Notes under the pieces: generated by a model
Databases searched by the model: none
What the model was told of the DNA's origin: nothing
The model's input: only the letters and a program-made list of their open reading frames with translations
Translations under genes and position numbers: made by a program
Source of the DNA: Agrobacterium vaccinii
GTDB taxonomy: Bacteria > Pseudomonadota > Alphaproteobacteria > Rhizobiales > Rhizobiaceae
NCBI RefSeq assembly: GCF_021310995.1
Contig: NZ_CP054150.1
Span: forward strand, 868,001 to 932,000
DNA: 64,000 bases
Reading direction: 5' to 3'
Shown here: positions 45,121 to 53,357 of the stretch, piece after piece
Layout: each line of letters starts with the position of its first letter
How positions within the stretch are numbered: position 1 is the stretch's first letter

Positions 45121-45521
45121 TTATCGGCATGGGCAGCGACCTCATAGACATCAGGCGTATCGAAACCTCCATCGAGCGTTTCGGCGACCGCTTCACCCAC
45201 CGTTGTTTCACCGATGTCGAGCAGGCAAAGTCGGACAGGCGCAAAAACCGTGCGGCATCCTATGCCAAGCGTTTCGCCGCCAAGGAAGCTTGCTCCAAGG
45301 CGCTGGGGACCGGGCTGGCGCAGGGCGTTTTCTGGCGGGACATGGGCGTGGTCAACCTGCCGAGCGGCAAGCCGACGATGCGCCTGACCAATGGCGCAGC
45401 GGACCGTCTGGAGGCGCTTTTGCCAGCGGGGCACGAAGCCGTTATTCACCTGACGATCACGGATGAGTTCCCTTATGCGCAGGCCTTTGTGATCATCGAG
45501 GCGCTGCCGGTAACCAAATAA
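45117..45521 (+). CDS. acpS: Holo-[acyl-carrier-protein] synthase
   Basis: A 134-residue phosphopantetheinyl transferase of AcpS type. [16 protein letters not shown] carries the metal-binding Asp (residue 8), and [19 protein letters not shown] carries the Glu and Lys of the active site. It attaches 4'-phosphopantetheine from CoA to ACP for fatty-acid synthesis in the cytoplasm. It overlaps the DUF2062 stop by 4 nt. lepB begins 122 bp farther on. Confidence 0.97.
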   Translation: MIIGMGSDLIDIRRIETSIERFGDRFTHRCFTDVEQAKSDRRKNRAASYAKRFAAKEACSKALGTGLAQGVFWRDMGVVNLPSGKPTMRLTNGAADRLEALLPAGHEAVIHLTITDEFPYAQAFVIIEALPVTK

Positions 45522-45643
45522 CGCGAAATTCCGATGCTTCCGGTGGTTTCGCCTGGTGGTGCGCGATGGAAACGCTTCCCTTTACCCTTGAAAGGTTCTA
45601 GAGAAGTCCGTCGAAATTGAAGAACGAGCAGGCAGGTCTCTAA

Positions 45644-46390
45644 GTGTCCGAAAAAGCTGAAAAGAAGCAGAGCGCCCTTTGGGAAAACGTCAAGGTCATC
45701 GTGCAGGCGTTGCTCCTGGCGATGGTCATCCGTACGGTGCTTTTCCAGCCTTTCACCATTCCGTCCGGCTCCATGATGCCGACGCTTCTGGTGGGCGACT
45801 ATCTGTTCGTCAATAAATTCTCCTACGGCTATTCGAAATATTCGCTGCCGTTTTCGCCGGATCTGTTTTCCGGGCGTATCCTCGAGTTCAGCGAACCCAA
45901 GCGCGGCGACGTCGTCGTCTTCCGCCTGCCGCCGAACCCCGAGGTCGATTACATCAAGCGTCTCGTCGGCCTTCCCGGTGACCGCATTCAGGTCACCAAC
46001 GGCGTATTGCTGATCAATGGTCAGCCCGTGCCCAAGCAGGCCGATGGCGTCTTCACTTCCGATTACCGTGCCGACCCCGGTGCAAACGTGCCCGTGTTCC
46101 GCGAAACACTCGACAACGGCGTAACCTACGACACGCTGGACCAGTCGCCGGACTCGCGTGGCGATAACACCCGCGAATTCATCGTGCCCGAAGGCCATTA
46201 CTTTATGATGGGCGACAACCGCGACAACTCGCTCGACAGCCGCTTCGATGTCGGTTTCGTGCCTGCTGAAAATCTGGTCGGCCGCGCAAGCGTCATCTTC
46301 TTCTCGCTGGGCAACGACACGCCGTTCAGCCGCGTTTGGGAATGGCCCGCCAACATGCGTTGGGACCGCCTGTTCAAGGTTGTCAAATGA
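45644..46390 (+). CDS. lepB: Signal peptidase I
   Basis: A 248-residue membrane peptidase. One hydrophobic segment (about 15-33) anchors it; the periplasmic domain has catalytic S43 in IPSGSMMPTLL and general base K105 in VDYIKRLVGLPGD, plus GDNRDNSLDSRF near residue 193. It removes signal peptides from secreted proteins. GTG at 45644 follows AGG by 8 nt and gives MSEKAEKKQS. Its stop overlaps the rnc start (ATGA), making lepB-rnc a coupled unit. Confidence 0.96.
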   Translation: MSEKAEKKQSALWENVKVIVQALLLAMVIRTVLFQPFTIPSGSMMPTLLVGDYLFVNKFSYGYSKYSLPFSPDLFSGRILEFSEPKRGDVVVFRLPPNPEVDYIKRLVGLPGDRIQVTNGVLLINGQPVPKQADGVFTSDYRADPGANVPVFRETLDNGVTYDTLDQSPDSRGDNTREFIVPEGHYFMMGDNRDNSLDSRFDVGFVPAENLVGRASVIFFSLGNDTPFSRVWEWPANMRWDRLFKVVK

Positions 46391-47106
46391 GCAAGACAAA
46401 ACCGCTTTCGATGGAAGAAATCGGTCGACTGGAAACGCTCATCGGATACAGGTTCAAGGAAAAGGCCCGGCTTGACCGGGCCTTGACCCATGCGAGCGCC
46501 AATGCGGGCAAGGCTGGAAATTACGAGCGACTGGAGTTTCTGGGCGACCGCGTCCTTGGCCTCTGTGTTGCCGAGCTGCTGTTTTCGACATTCCGGTCGG
46601 CATCCGAGGGTGAGCTTTCTGTTCGCCTGAACCAGCTGGTCAGCGCCGATTCCTGCGCAGCGATTGCCGATGAGATGGGTCTGCACACCTTTATCCGCAC
46701 CGGCGCCGATGTGAAGAAGCTGACGGGCAAGACCATGCTCAACGTGCGCGCCGACGTGGTGGAAAGCCTGATTGCGACCATCTATCTGGATGGCGGTCTT
46801 GAGGCTGCACGGGCGTTCATTATGAAATACTGGCAGAAGCGGGCCACCAGCATCGATGCCGGTCGCCGTGACGCCAAGACGGAATTGCAGGAGTGGGCCC
46901 ACGCGAAATTTGCCGTGACCCCGCTTTACAGGATTGACGACCGCACCGGACCGGATCACGATCCAAGCTTCACGGTGACGGTGGAAGTACCCGGCGTTGC
47001 GCCGGAAACGGGCGTTGATCGCTCCAAGCGTGCCGCAGAGCAGGTGGCCGCAACACGACTATTGGAACGCGAAGGCGTTTGGCAGAAATCCTCTGCCGCA
47101 AACTGA
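46387..47106 (+). CDS. rnc: Ribonuclease III
   Basis: A 239-residue RNase III. The catalytic domain carries ERLEFLGDRVLGL (about residues 47-59), with the conserved acidic residues; TELQEWAHAKF (about 165) begins the double-stranded RNA-binding domain, ending KRAAEQVAATRLLE. It processes rRNA precursors and other duplex RNA in the cytoplasm. ATG at 46387 overlaps the lepB stop by 4 nt, and era starts 11 nt after its own stop. Confidence 0.96.
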   Translation: MSKTKPLSMEEIGRLETLIGYRFKEKARLDRALTHASANAGKAGNYERLEFLGDRVLGLCVAELLFSTFRSASEGELSVRLNQLVSADSCAAIADEMGLHTFIRTGADVKKLTGKTMLNVRADVVESLIATIYLDGGLEAARAFIMKYWQKRATSIDAGRRDAKTELQEWAHAKFAVTPLYRIDDRTGPDHDPSFTVTVEVPGVAPETGVDRSKRAAEQVAATRLLEREGVWQKSSAAN

Positions 47107-47117
47107 TTGGATACTCC

Positions 47118-48077
47118 ATGAGCGAGAATGAATTCGACGCCGCACCGGCTGACGATAATGGTAACGAGACTGCGCAGACCAGACCGACGCATTCCGGTTT
47201 CGTTGCGCTGATCGGCCCGACCAATGCCGGTAAATCGACGCTGGTCAACCGCCTCGTCGGCGCCAAGGTGTCCATCGTCAGCCACAAGGTGCAGACGACA
47301 CGCGCCGTGATGCGCGGCATCGCCATTCACAACAACGCCCAGATCGTCTTCATGGACACGCCCGGCATCTTCAAGCCGCGTCGCAGGCTGGACCGCGCCA
47401 TGGTCACCTCCGCGTGGGGTGGTGCCAAGGACGCTGACATCATTCTGCTGCTGATCGACAGCGAGCGCGGGCTGAAGGGCGATGCACAGACGATCCTCGA
47501 AGGCCTGAAGGATGTGAAGCAGACGAAGATTCTCTGCCTGAACAAGATCGATCAGGTTCAGCGCGAAGACTTGCTGAAGCTGGCGTCCGATGCCAACGAG
47601 ATTGTCGGTTTCGACCGCACGTTTATGATTTCGGCCACCAATGGTTCAGGCTGTGACGACCTGATGAACTATCTCTCGGACGAGTTGCCGGAGGGCCCTT
47701 GGTATTACCCGGAAGATCAGATTTCCGATCTTCCCATGCGCCAGCTTGCTGCGGAAATTACCCGCGAGAAGCTGTTCCTGCGCCTTCACCAGGAACTTCC
47801 CTACGCATCCCACGTCGAAACCGAGAAGTGGGAAGAGCGCAAGGACGGGTCCGTGCGCATCGAGCAGGTCATCTATGTCGAGCGCGATAGCCAGAAGAAG
47901 ATTGCTCTTGGCAAGAACGGCGATGCCATCAAGGCGATCTCTTCATCTTCGCGCAAGGAATTGTCGGCTATTCTTGAGCAGACAGTCCACCTGTTCCTGT
48001 TCGTGAAAGTGCGCGAAAACTGGGGCGATGACCCGGAGCGCTTCCGTGAAATGGGTCTCGAGTTTCCGCGCAACTGA
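47118..48077 (+). CDS. era: GTPase Era
   Basis: A 319-residue GTPase. G1 is GPTNAGKS (33-40), G3 is DTPG, G4 is LNKID; the C-terminal KH domain has IALGKNGDAIKAISSSSRKE, which binds the 3' end of 16S rRNA. Era assists small-subunit assembly. A 25-residue polar N-terminal tail precedes the G domain. ATG at 47118 is 11 nt after the rnc stop and lacks a strong ribosome binding site, which suggests coupling to rnc. Confidence 0.96.
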   Translation: MSENEFDAAPADDNGNETAQTRPTHSGFVALIGPTNAGKSTLVNRLVGAKVSIVSHKVQTTRAVMRGIAIHNNAQIVFMDTPGIFKPRRRLDRAMVTSAWGGAKDADIILLLIDSERGLKGDAQTILEGLKDVKQTKILCLNKIDQVQREDLLKLASDANEIVGFDRTFMISATNGSGCDDLMNYLSDELPEGPWYYPEDQISDLPMRQLAAEITREKLFLRLHQELPYASHVETEKWEERKDGSVRIEQVIYVERDSQKKIALGKNGDAIKAISSSSRKELSAILEQTVHLFLFVKVRENWGDDPERFREMGLEFPRN

Positions 48078-48155
48078 CGATCCACGACGGAACCGACCGG
48101 GGTGCCCGGGTGAAGCCTATGATTGCCTTATCGATTTCGTTGTTCATGGATACTC

Positions 48156-48908
48156 ATGTCGCCCAAGAAGCCAAACGGCACCTCCACCACGCCCTGCGAG
48201 CAATGCCCTCTGCGAGGCATGAAGTATTTTCGTGACTTCTCGGCCCCGGAACTGGATTTCGTCTCCCGGTTCAAGACCGGCGAGCTGTCCGTGGAGCCGG
48301 GTGCCATCGTGCTGATGGAGGGCTCGCACAGTGCCCACCTCTACACGATCCTGCAGGGATGGGGCTTCCGCTACAAAACGCTGGAAGATGGCCGTCGCCA
48401 GATCCTCAATTACCTGATGCCCGGCGATCTGGTTGGATTGCAGGGTACGGTCATGGGCGAAATGCAGCATTCCGTCGAGGCGCTGTCGCCCATCACGCTT
48501 TGCGTGTTCGAGCGCGGGCGGCTGAACAGCCTGTTCGGTGATCACCCGTCGCTTGCCTATGACATCACCTGGATTGCGGCCAGCGAAGAACGCATGCTGG
48601 ACAGCCATTTGCTCAGCATCGGTCGGCGCACGGCAATCGAGCGGGCGGCCTATCTGCTGGCCTTCCTCCACGACAAGGCCGTGCGGGTCGGGCTGTTGGA
48701 GAAAGATGGCCCGATTCCCGTGACGCAGCAGCATGTTGCCGATACGCTGGGTCTTTCCATCGTCCACACCAACAAGACGCTGCGCAAACTTGCGGACAAG
48801 GATCTGATCCGTTGGACGGACAAGGGGTGCATCGTTCTGGATGACGCGGGTCTGGCACAAATCGCAGGGTGGGAAGCCGATTTGCGCAATTTGAGACCGT
48901 TTATTTAG
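48156..48908 (+). CDS. Crp/Fnr family transcription regulator
   Basis: A 250-residue regulator. The cNMP-binding-like beta roll spans about residues 25-145, with LQGWGFRYKTLEDGRRQIL; the C-terminal winged helix holds VTQQHVADTLGLSIVHTNKTL. N-terminal cysteines occur as CEQC only; there is one more Cys near residue 117 (LCVFERG). FNR proteins need four, so oxygen sensing through a [4Fe-4S] cluster is doubtful. ATG at 48156 gives a sensible length; the upstream TTG at 48123 is an alternative. It follows era by 78 bp and has its own terminator at 48995. Confidence 0.88.
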   Translation: MSPKKPNGTSTTPCEQCPLRGMKYFRDFSAPELDFVSRFKTGELSVEPGAIVLMEGSHSAHLYTILQGWGFRYKTLEDGRRQILNYLMPGDLVGLQGTVMGEMQHSVEALSPITLCVFERGRLNSLFGDHPSLAYDITWIAASEERMLDSHLLSIGRRTAIERAAYLLAFLHDKAVRVGLLEKDGPIPVTQQHVADTLGLSIVHTNKTLRKLADKDLIRWTDKGCIVLDDAGLAQIAGWEADLRNLRPFI

Positions 48909-48994
48909 AATTTACTGATGTAATTCTCTATCTTTTTGATATGTCTTTTTTAAATGACGTATTTCGGACGATCTGCGATGTCATAGGAATTGGT

Positions 48995-49017
48995 TCCGTG
49001 AACGTCACGGATTTTTT
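48995..49017 (+). terminator. Intrinsic terminator after the Crp/Fnr gene
   Basis: TCCGTGA-ACG-TCACGGA (48995-49011) followed by six T (49012-49017). It lies 87 nt after the stop and 40 nt before the receiver gene. Confidence 0.85.
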
Positions 49018-49056
49018 GCTGCTGCGTTATTGCCCGCAGCCAGAGAAAGATAAAAT

Positions 49057-49410
49057 ATGTTGCCTCAACGGGTTCTCATCGTGGAGGACGAGTATCTGGT
49101 CGCGATGGATGTGGAATCTTCCCTTCAATCCATGGGCGTCAAGACCATTGATATTGCGACCACACTGTTTCAGGCCAAGGAAGCGTTGCTGCGGGCTAAG
49201 CCCGATTGCGTTCTCCTGGACGTCAGCCTTTCGGATGGCATGAGCTATGAACTTGCACGTCATTTGAGAGATTTCTCCATACCCTTCGGTTTCGTCAGCG
49301 GTTATGGCGACACCAGCGGTTTTCCACCTGATTTCGTCGATTCGCATCTTCTCGACAAACCGTTCGGCGAGGCGGAATTGCGTGCCTTCGTCACGCGTAT
49401 CATGAGCTGA
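49057..49410 (+). CDS. Single-domain response regulator (receiver only)
   Basis: A 117-residue CheY-like receiver without an output domain. The acidic pair is E10-D11 (VEDEYLV), the phospho-acceptor D55 (CVLLDVSLSDG) and the conserved Lys K101 (LLDKPFG). The Ser/Thr switch position is S81 in FVSGYGD. Such proteins work as phosphate sinks or bind partner kinases; in rhizobia they often pair with HWE kinases, and one lies at 36522-38558, though not adjacent. ATG at 49057 has AGAAAGATAA before it, not a strong ribosome site. Confidence 0.9.
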   Translation: MLPQRVLIVEDEYLVAMDVESSLQSMGVKTIDIATTLFQAKEALLRAKPDCVLLDVSLSDGMSYELARHLRDFSIPFGFVSGYGDTSGFPPDFVDSHLLDKPFGEAELRAFVTRIMS

Positions 49411-49483
49411 CGAAAACCCAGGCATCTCTGCACCGGATCGGCTATGATGGTGGCTGCTTCAGGTGCAATAGACGAAACATTCC

Positions 49484-50221
49484 ATGCAGTGGCAGGACGA
49501 TGCAATTATTCTGGGCGTGAAACGTCACGGCGAATCCAGCGTGATCGCCGAGTTGATGACGCGCATGCGTGGGCGTTATCTCGGCCTCGTGCGTGCCGGT
49601 CGTTCCCGCAATATGCAGGCCGTCTTGCAGCCCGGAAACCGGGTGGATGTCACCTGGCGGGCGCGTCTGCACGACCATCTGGGTGAATATCGCATCGAGC
49701 CTATCCGCCTGCGCGCTGCACAGTTGATGGAGACGGCAACCGCCGTCTACGGTGTTCAGGCGATGGCGGCCCTGCTGCGGTTGCTGCCGGAGCGAGACCC
49801 GCACCCGCATCTCTTCGAAGCGCTGGATGTGATTCTCGAAAACCTGTCGGACCCGGCGGATGCTGGCGAACTCTTCGTGCGCTTTGAGTTGGCGGTGCTG
49901 AACGATCTCGGTTTCGGGCTCGATCTTAGCGCGTGCGCAGCCACCGGCCTGCGTACCGATCTCGTCTATGTGTCACCGAAAACGGGCAGGGCGGTGTGCC
50001 GCACCGCGGGCGCACCTTACGCTTCACGCATGTTGTCATTGCCGTCGTTTCTGAGCCAGGAGCATTCCAAGGCCGCAGACCGGGAAAGCCTTGCCGCAGC
50101 CTTTCAGCTGACTGGCCATTTTCTAAACCGTCACGTCTATGAGCCGCGTGGCCTCAACGAAAACGCCACCCGCGACGGTTTCGTGCAGGCGGCGTTGAAG
50201 GCATTGGACAAGGCGGGCTGA
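49484..50221 (+). CDS. recO: DNA repair protein RecO
   Basis: A 245-residue protein. The OB fold at the N-terminus begins [19 protein letters not shown], typical of RecO, and continues with the [16 protein letters not shown] strand region. The C-terminal helical part has [22 protein letters not shown]. RecO helps load RecA on SSB-covered DNA and works with RecR. The zinc-binding cysteines of some RecO proteins are only partly present. It ends 10 nt before the convergent MFS gene and closes the lepB-rnc-era cluster. Confidence 0.93.
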   Translation: MQWQDDAIILGVKRHGESSVIAELMTRMRGRYLGLVRAGRSRNMQAVLQPGNRVDVTWRARLHDHLGEYRIEPIRLRAAQLMETATAVYGVQAMAALLRLLPERDPHPHLFEALDVILENLSDPADAGELFVRFELAVLNDLGFGLDLSACAATGLRTDLVYVSPKTGRAVCRTAGAPYASRMLSLPSFLSQEHSKAADRESLAAAFQLTGHFLNRHVYEPRGLNENATRDGFVQAALKALDKAG

Positions 50222-50231
50222 GCCGCGCGTC

Positions 50232-51455
50232 TCAGGCGGCGGCAGGCCTCAGCACGGCGCGTTCCTCGATTGGCCAGTGGACGATAGCGGCGAAGATGCC
50301 CATCGCCACGCCCAGCCACCAGACCACATCGTAAGAGCCAACCTTGTCATAGAGATAGCCACCCATCCATACGCCGAGGAACGAGCCGATCTGATGCGAC
50401 AGGAACACCACGCCGCCCAGCATGCCGAGATGACGCGTGCCGAACATGATGGCGACGAGGCCGTTCGTTGGCGGCACGGTGGAAAGCCACAGAATGCCCA
50501 TGGTGGCGGCAAAGATGATCACCGACGTTGGTGATTGCGGCAAAAGCAGAAACGCAGTGACCGCAATCGAGCGACCGATATAGATGTAGGCCAGAAGGTA
50601 GGGTTTCGAGTAGCGCTGGGCGATGAAGCCTGCTGCCAGCGAACCGGCAATGTTGAAAAAGCCGATTAACGCCATGGCGATGACGGCGTAGCGCGGTTCG
50701 ATGCCGATATCACCGAGATAGGCAGGGAAATGCGCGGTGATGAAAGCAACCTGAAACCCGCAGACGAGGAAGCCTGTGGCAAGCAGCAGGTAGCTCTTGT
50801 GCCCCAGAGCTTCGCGTAGCGCCTGTCCCGCCGTCTGCTGAAACTGCGCGTGTGACTGTGTGCCGGAGGATGAGTTGCCCCGCAGCGGCCATGCCAGCAG
50901 CGGCACGATCAGCATCATGGCCCCGAGCCAGACAAGACTATCCGACCATCCATAGCTGGAGATCAGGCCTTGGCTGATGGGTGCGAACACGAACATGCCC
51001 GCAGAGCCAGCCGCCGTGCCGATACCAAAGGCCATTGAGCGCTGCTCCGGTGTCACATGTCGGGCAAAGGCCGACAGAATCACGCTGAAAGAACCCGCCG
51101 CAATGCCAAGCCCGACCAGAACGCCGCCACCCAGATGCAGCCAAAGCGGCGATGTGCCGATCGACATGCAGACAAGTCCAGCCGCATAGATCAAACCGGA
51201 CAATACCAGCACGCGGCCCGTTCCGTACTTATCCGCCAGCGCGCCGAAAAATGGCTGGCCCAGACCCCAGAACAGGTTCTGCAACGCCATGGCAAAACCG
51301 AAGGTGGAGCGATCCCATCCCGTATCGGCCAGCATCGGCAGTTGAAAGAAGCCCATGGCGGAACGGGGCCCGAAGGTCAGAACCGCGATCAGCGATCCGG
51401 CAACGATGATGAGCCATGGCATTGGGTTGGTGGAAGAGGTGGCGATTCGGGACAA
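50232..51455 (-). CDS. MFS transporter
   Basis: A 407-residue, twelve-segment major facilitator protein. The first segment is followed by GPRSAMGFFQLPM; motif A after segment 2 is GALADKYGTGRVLVL. The shape resembles oxalate/formate antiporter-like and monocarboxylate-like carriers; the substrate is unknown. A central cytoplasmic loop of about 25 residues (LRGNSSSGTQSHAQFQQTAG) divides the two halves. The start ATG at 51455 is followed upstream by a 355-bp region that contains a MITE-like repeat but no gene. Confidence 0.87.
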   Translation of the reverse strand: MSRIATSSTNPMPWLIIVAGSLIAVLTFGPRSAMGFFQLPMLADTGWDRSTFGFAMALQNLFWGLGQPFFGALADKYGTGRVLVLSGLIYAAGLVCMSIGTSPLWLHLGGGVLVGLGIAAGSFSVILSAFARHVTPEQRSMAFGIGTAAGSAGMFVFAPISQGLISSYGWSDSLVWLGAMMLIVPLLAWPLRGNSSSGTQSHAQFQQTAGQALREALGHKSYLLLATGFLVCGFQVAFITAHFPAYLGDIGIEPRYAVIAMALIGFFNIAGSLAAGFIAQRYSKPYLLAYIYIGRSIAVTAFLLLPQSPTSVIIFAATMGILWLSTVPPTNGLVAIMFGTRHLGMLGGVVFLSHQIGSFLGVWMGGYLYDKVGSYDVVWWLGVAMGIFAAIVHWPIEERAVLRPAAA

Positions 51456-51613
51456 GGGAATGATCTCCAGACAGGGGGAGATTATTACCGTTTGCAGACG
51501 TCTTTCGCCAACGACTTTTCTTGACGGGGATATGAGCGGGGTTGATGGGTGGAGGTGGAAAGGTGAGGGCAGTTGTTGGGGAGCCTACAGAATCGATGGC
51601 TCACCGGGTGTGG

Positions 51614-51775
51614 CTTACCCCCCTCTGGCCTGCCGGCCATCTCCCCCACAGGTGGGGAGATCGACTCGTTGAGGCCTCTCGCCCATCTTGAAGGCTGCGG
51701 ATAGAGTGGGGAGCACGCGCCCAGCCAATCTCCCTCCTTGTGGGGGAGATGTCCGGCAGGACAGAGGGGGGTAAG
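51614..51775. repeat. MITE-like element with long terminal inverted repeats
   Basis: A 162-bp element. The first ~49 bp (CTTACCCCCCTCTG then GCC, TGCCGGCCATCTCCCCCACA and GGTGGGGAGAT) and the reverse complement of the last ~49 bp agree at about 44 positions. The centre is not coding. The sequence of the ends, with CTGCCGGACATCTCCCCCAC, is of a kind scattered between genes in rhizobia (recalled, not checked). It lies in the 355-bp gap between the MFS and MOSC genes. Confidence 0.8.
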
Positions 51776-51810
51776 CCGCGCACTCTGCCATCAACGATGC
51801 GCGGCCGTTC

Positions 51811-52653
51811 TCACCGCCTCTTGATCGCCCAACCCTCCGCACGCTCCTCCACAACCTTCGCCACATCTCCAACCGCAATCGAGCCTCCGCCGCGCGGGGT
51901 GAGGTTCCAGCCGAACAGCACGCCGGGGACGCGTCGGTCGGCGGACATGCGCAGGCGGCCCATGGCTTTCATGGGGGAGGGTACGTCGCGGGAGCCGGTT
52001 TGCTGGTCCTGCGTGGTCATGATGCAGCGGGTGCAGGGTTTGACGAGGTCGAAACGGATGCCGTTGATCTCGATGGCGGCCCAGCGGTCTTCGGCCCAGG
52101 GTTCATCCGTTTCCAGCACGATGTTGGGACGAAAACGCTCCATGCCCACGTGGTCTTCACCATTGGTCACCATGTTTTCGTTGAGTGCGGCCAGCGATGC
52201 CGTGGTGGTGACGAGGATCTGGTAGCCATCTGCGAAGGTGACCGGCGTGTCGTTTCCTGCCCAGTCCGGGTTGGCGACGCGGCTGGATTGGTCGTCGAAA
52301 AACACGAGCTTCACATCGCGCCCGAGCCAGCCGGAGAGTGCGGCATTGGCATCATCCGACGCTAGGGCGGCATCGACCGTCGATCTCCAGACCGTCACAT
52401 CGGCGCGATTGCCGGAGGGCAGAGCCAGCACGTCCCCCTTGCCGTCGATGGCCAGACGAAAACCGGCGCCTTCAGCCTGGACGACGAGTTGGGCGATATC
52501 AGGCAATTCCCGCTGCGTGATGAACTGCCCGTCGGGATCGATCAGCATGGCGCGACGGTCACCCACCAGACCTTCCGCCGCGATTGCGCTCTGCGGAAGC
52601 GGGATGCCCCGGCCACTTTTCAGCGGGTAAATGTTGAGTTCGGTAATGCGCAT
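51811..52653 (-). CDS. MOSC domain protein (YcbX/mARC-like)
   Basis: A 280-residue protein: MOSC_N beta barrel (about 1-115) starting MRITELNIYPLKSGRG, and MOSC domain (about 130-270). KPCTRCIMTTQDQQTG (about 198-213) has the molybdenum-liganding Cys of the YcbX/mARC family, which reduce N-hydroxylated compounds with Moco. No ferredoxin domain is fused at the C-terminus, unlike E. coli YcbX. ATG at 52653 follows GAGG by 7 nt and is 8 nt from the HD gene stop; an upstream ATG at 52665 overlaps it. Confidence 0.88.
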   Translation of the reverse strand: MRITELNIYPLKSGRGIPLPQSAIAAEGLVGDRRAMLIDPDGQFITQRELPDIAQLVVQAEGAGFRLAIDGKGDVLALPSGNRADVTVWRSTVDAALASDDANAALSGWLGRDVKLVFFDDQSSRVANPDWAGNDTPVTFADGYQILVTTTASLAALNENMVTNGEDHVGMERFRPNIVLETDEPWAEDRWAAIEINGIRFDLVKPCTRCIMTTQDQQTGSRDVPSPMKAMGRLRMSADRRVPGVLFGWNLTPRGGGSIAVGDVAKVVEERAEGWAIKRR

Positions 52654-52661
52654 TGCGGGCC

Positions 52662-53303
52662 TCATATCTCATCCAGAAACATATCAAGGACCTGCTGCAA
52701 ACGCTGGTGCCTTTCGTGTGCGATCTGTCGTCCGGTTTCTGTTTGAAAGCCATCCGCCAGCTTGAACAGCTTGTTTTCGAAATGGTCGATGGCAAAAGCG
52801 CGGTCATCCAGCGGGCGGTTTTTCGCAAGCGGGTCTTCAGGGTCGTAAAGCGCGGAGCCCAGACGACCGGCGATATAAAAGCAGCGCGCAGCCCCGACCA
52901 TGCCGATGGCATCCAGCCGGTCTGCATCCTGCAGGATTTTTGCTTCCAGTGTTTCCGGCGCGAGATTGGCTGAAAAGCTGTGCGTCAGGATGGCGTGGGC
53001 CACGGCTTCGATATCCGCAGTTGCCCAGCCAAGGCCAGCGAGAATGCCCGACGCCTTTTCCGCAGCAAGCCGTGACGCTTGAGAACGTAGCGGTGAATTC
53101 TTTTCCACGGCAACGCAATCATGCAGCAAGACGCTGGCCGCCAAAACCGGCCCGTTGCCACCTTCCGAATTGTGGATGCGCATGGCATTGCGAAACACGC
53201 GGTGAATATGGGCCAGATCATGCGAGCCGTCATCGCCCTCAGCCGCATGCGGCATCAAGGTTTCGGCAAGTTGCTCGAACGGTGCGAAAGCCTCTGCCCG
53301 CAT
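52662..53303 (-). CDS. HD-domain phosphohydrolase (YedJ-like)
   Basis: A 213-residue protein. Metal ligands are visible: H in SHDLAHIHRV (about residue 29), the HD pair in SVLLHDCVAVEKN (about 77-78) and D in LQDADRLDAIG (about 124). Such HD hydrolases cleave phosphate esters or nucleotides; the substrate is unknown. ATG at 53303 lies 7 nt after GAGGGG and decides the start. It is 54 nt after the DUF2339 stop and 8 nt before the MOSC start, so the three likely form an operon. Confidence 0.87.
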   Translation of the reverse strand: MRAEAFAPFEQLAETLMPHAAEGDDGSHDLAHIHRVFRNAMRIHNSEGGNGPVLAASVLLHDCVAVEKNSPLRSQASRLAAEKASGILAGLGWATADIEAVAHAILTHSFSANLAPETLEAKILQDADRLDAIGMVGAARCFYIAGRLGSALYDPEDPLAKNRPLDDRAFAIDHFENKLFKLADGFQTETGRQIAHERHQRLQQVLDMFLDEI

Positions 53304-53357
53304 GTGATTCCCCTCTGTCTCGGATGCCTGTTTAGAGGCTGAAAACGAGGGGCGCAA

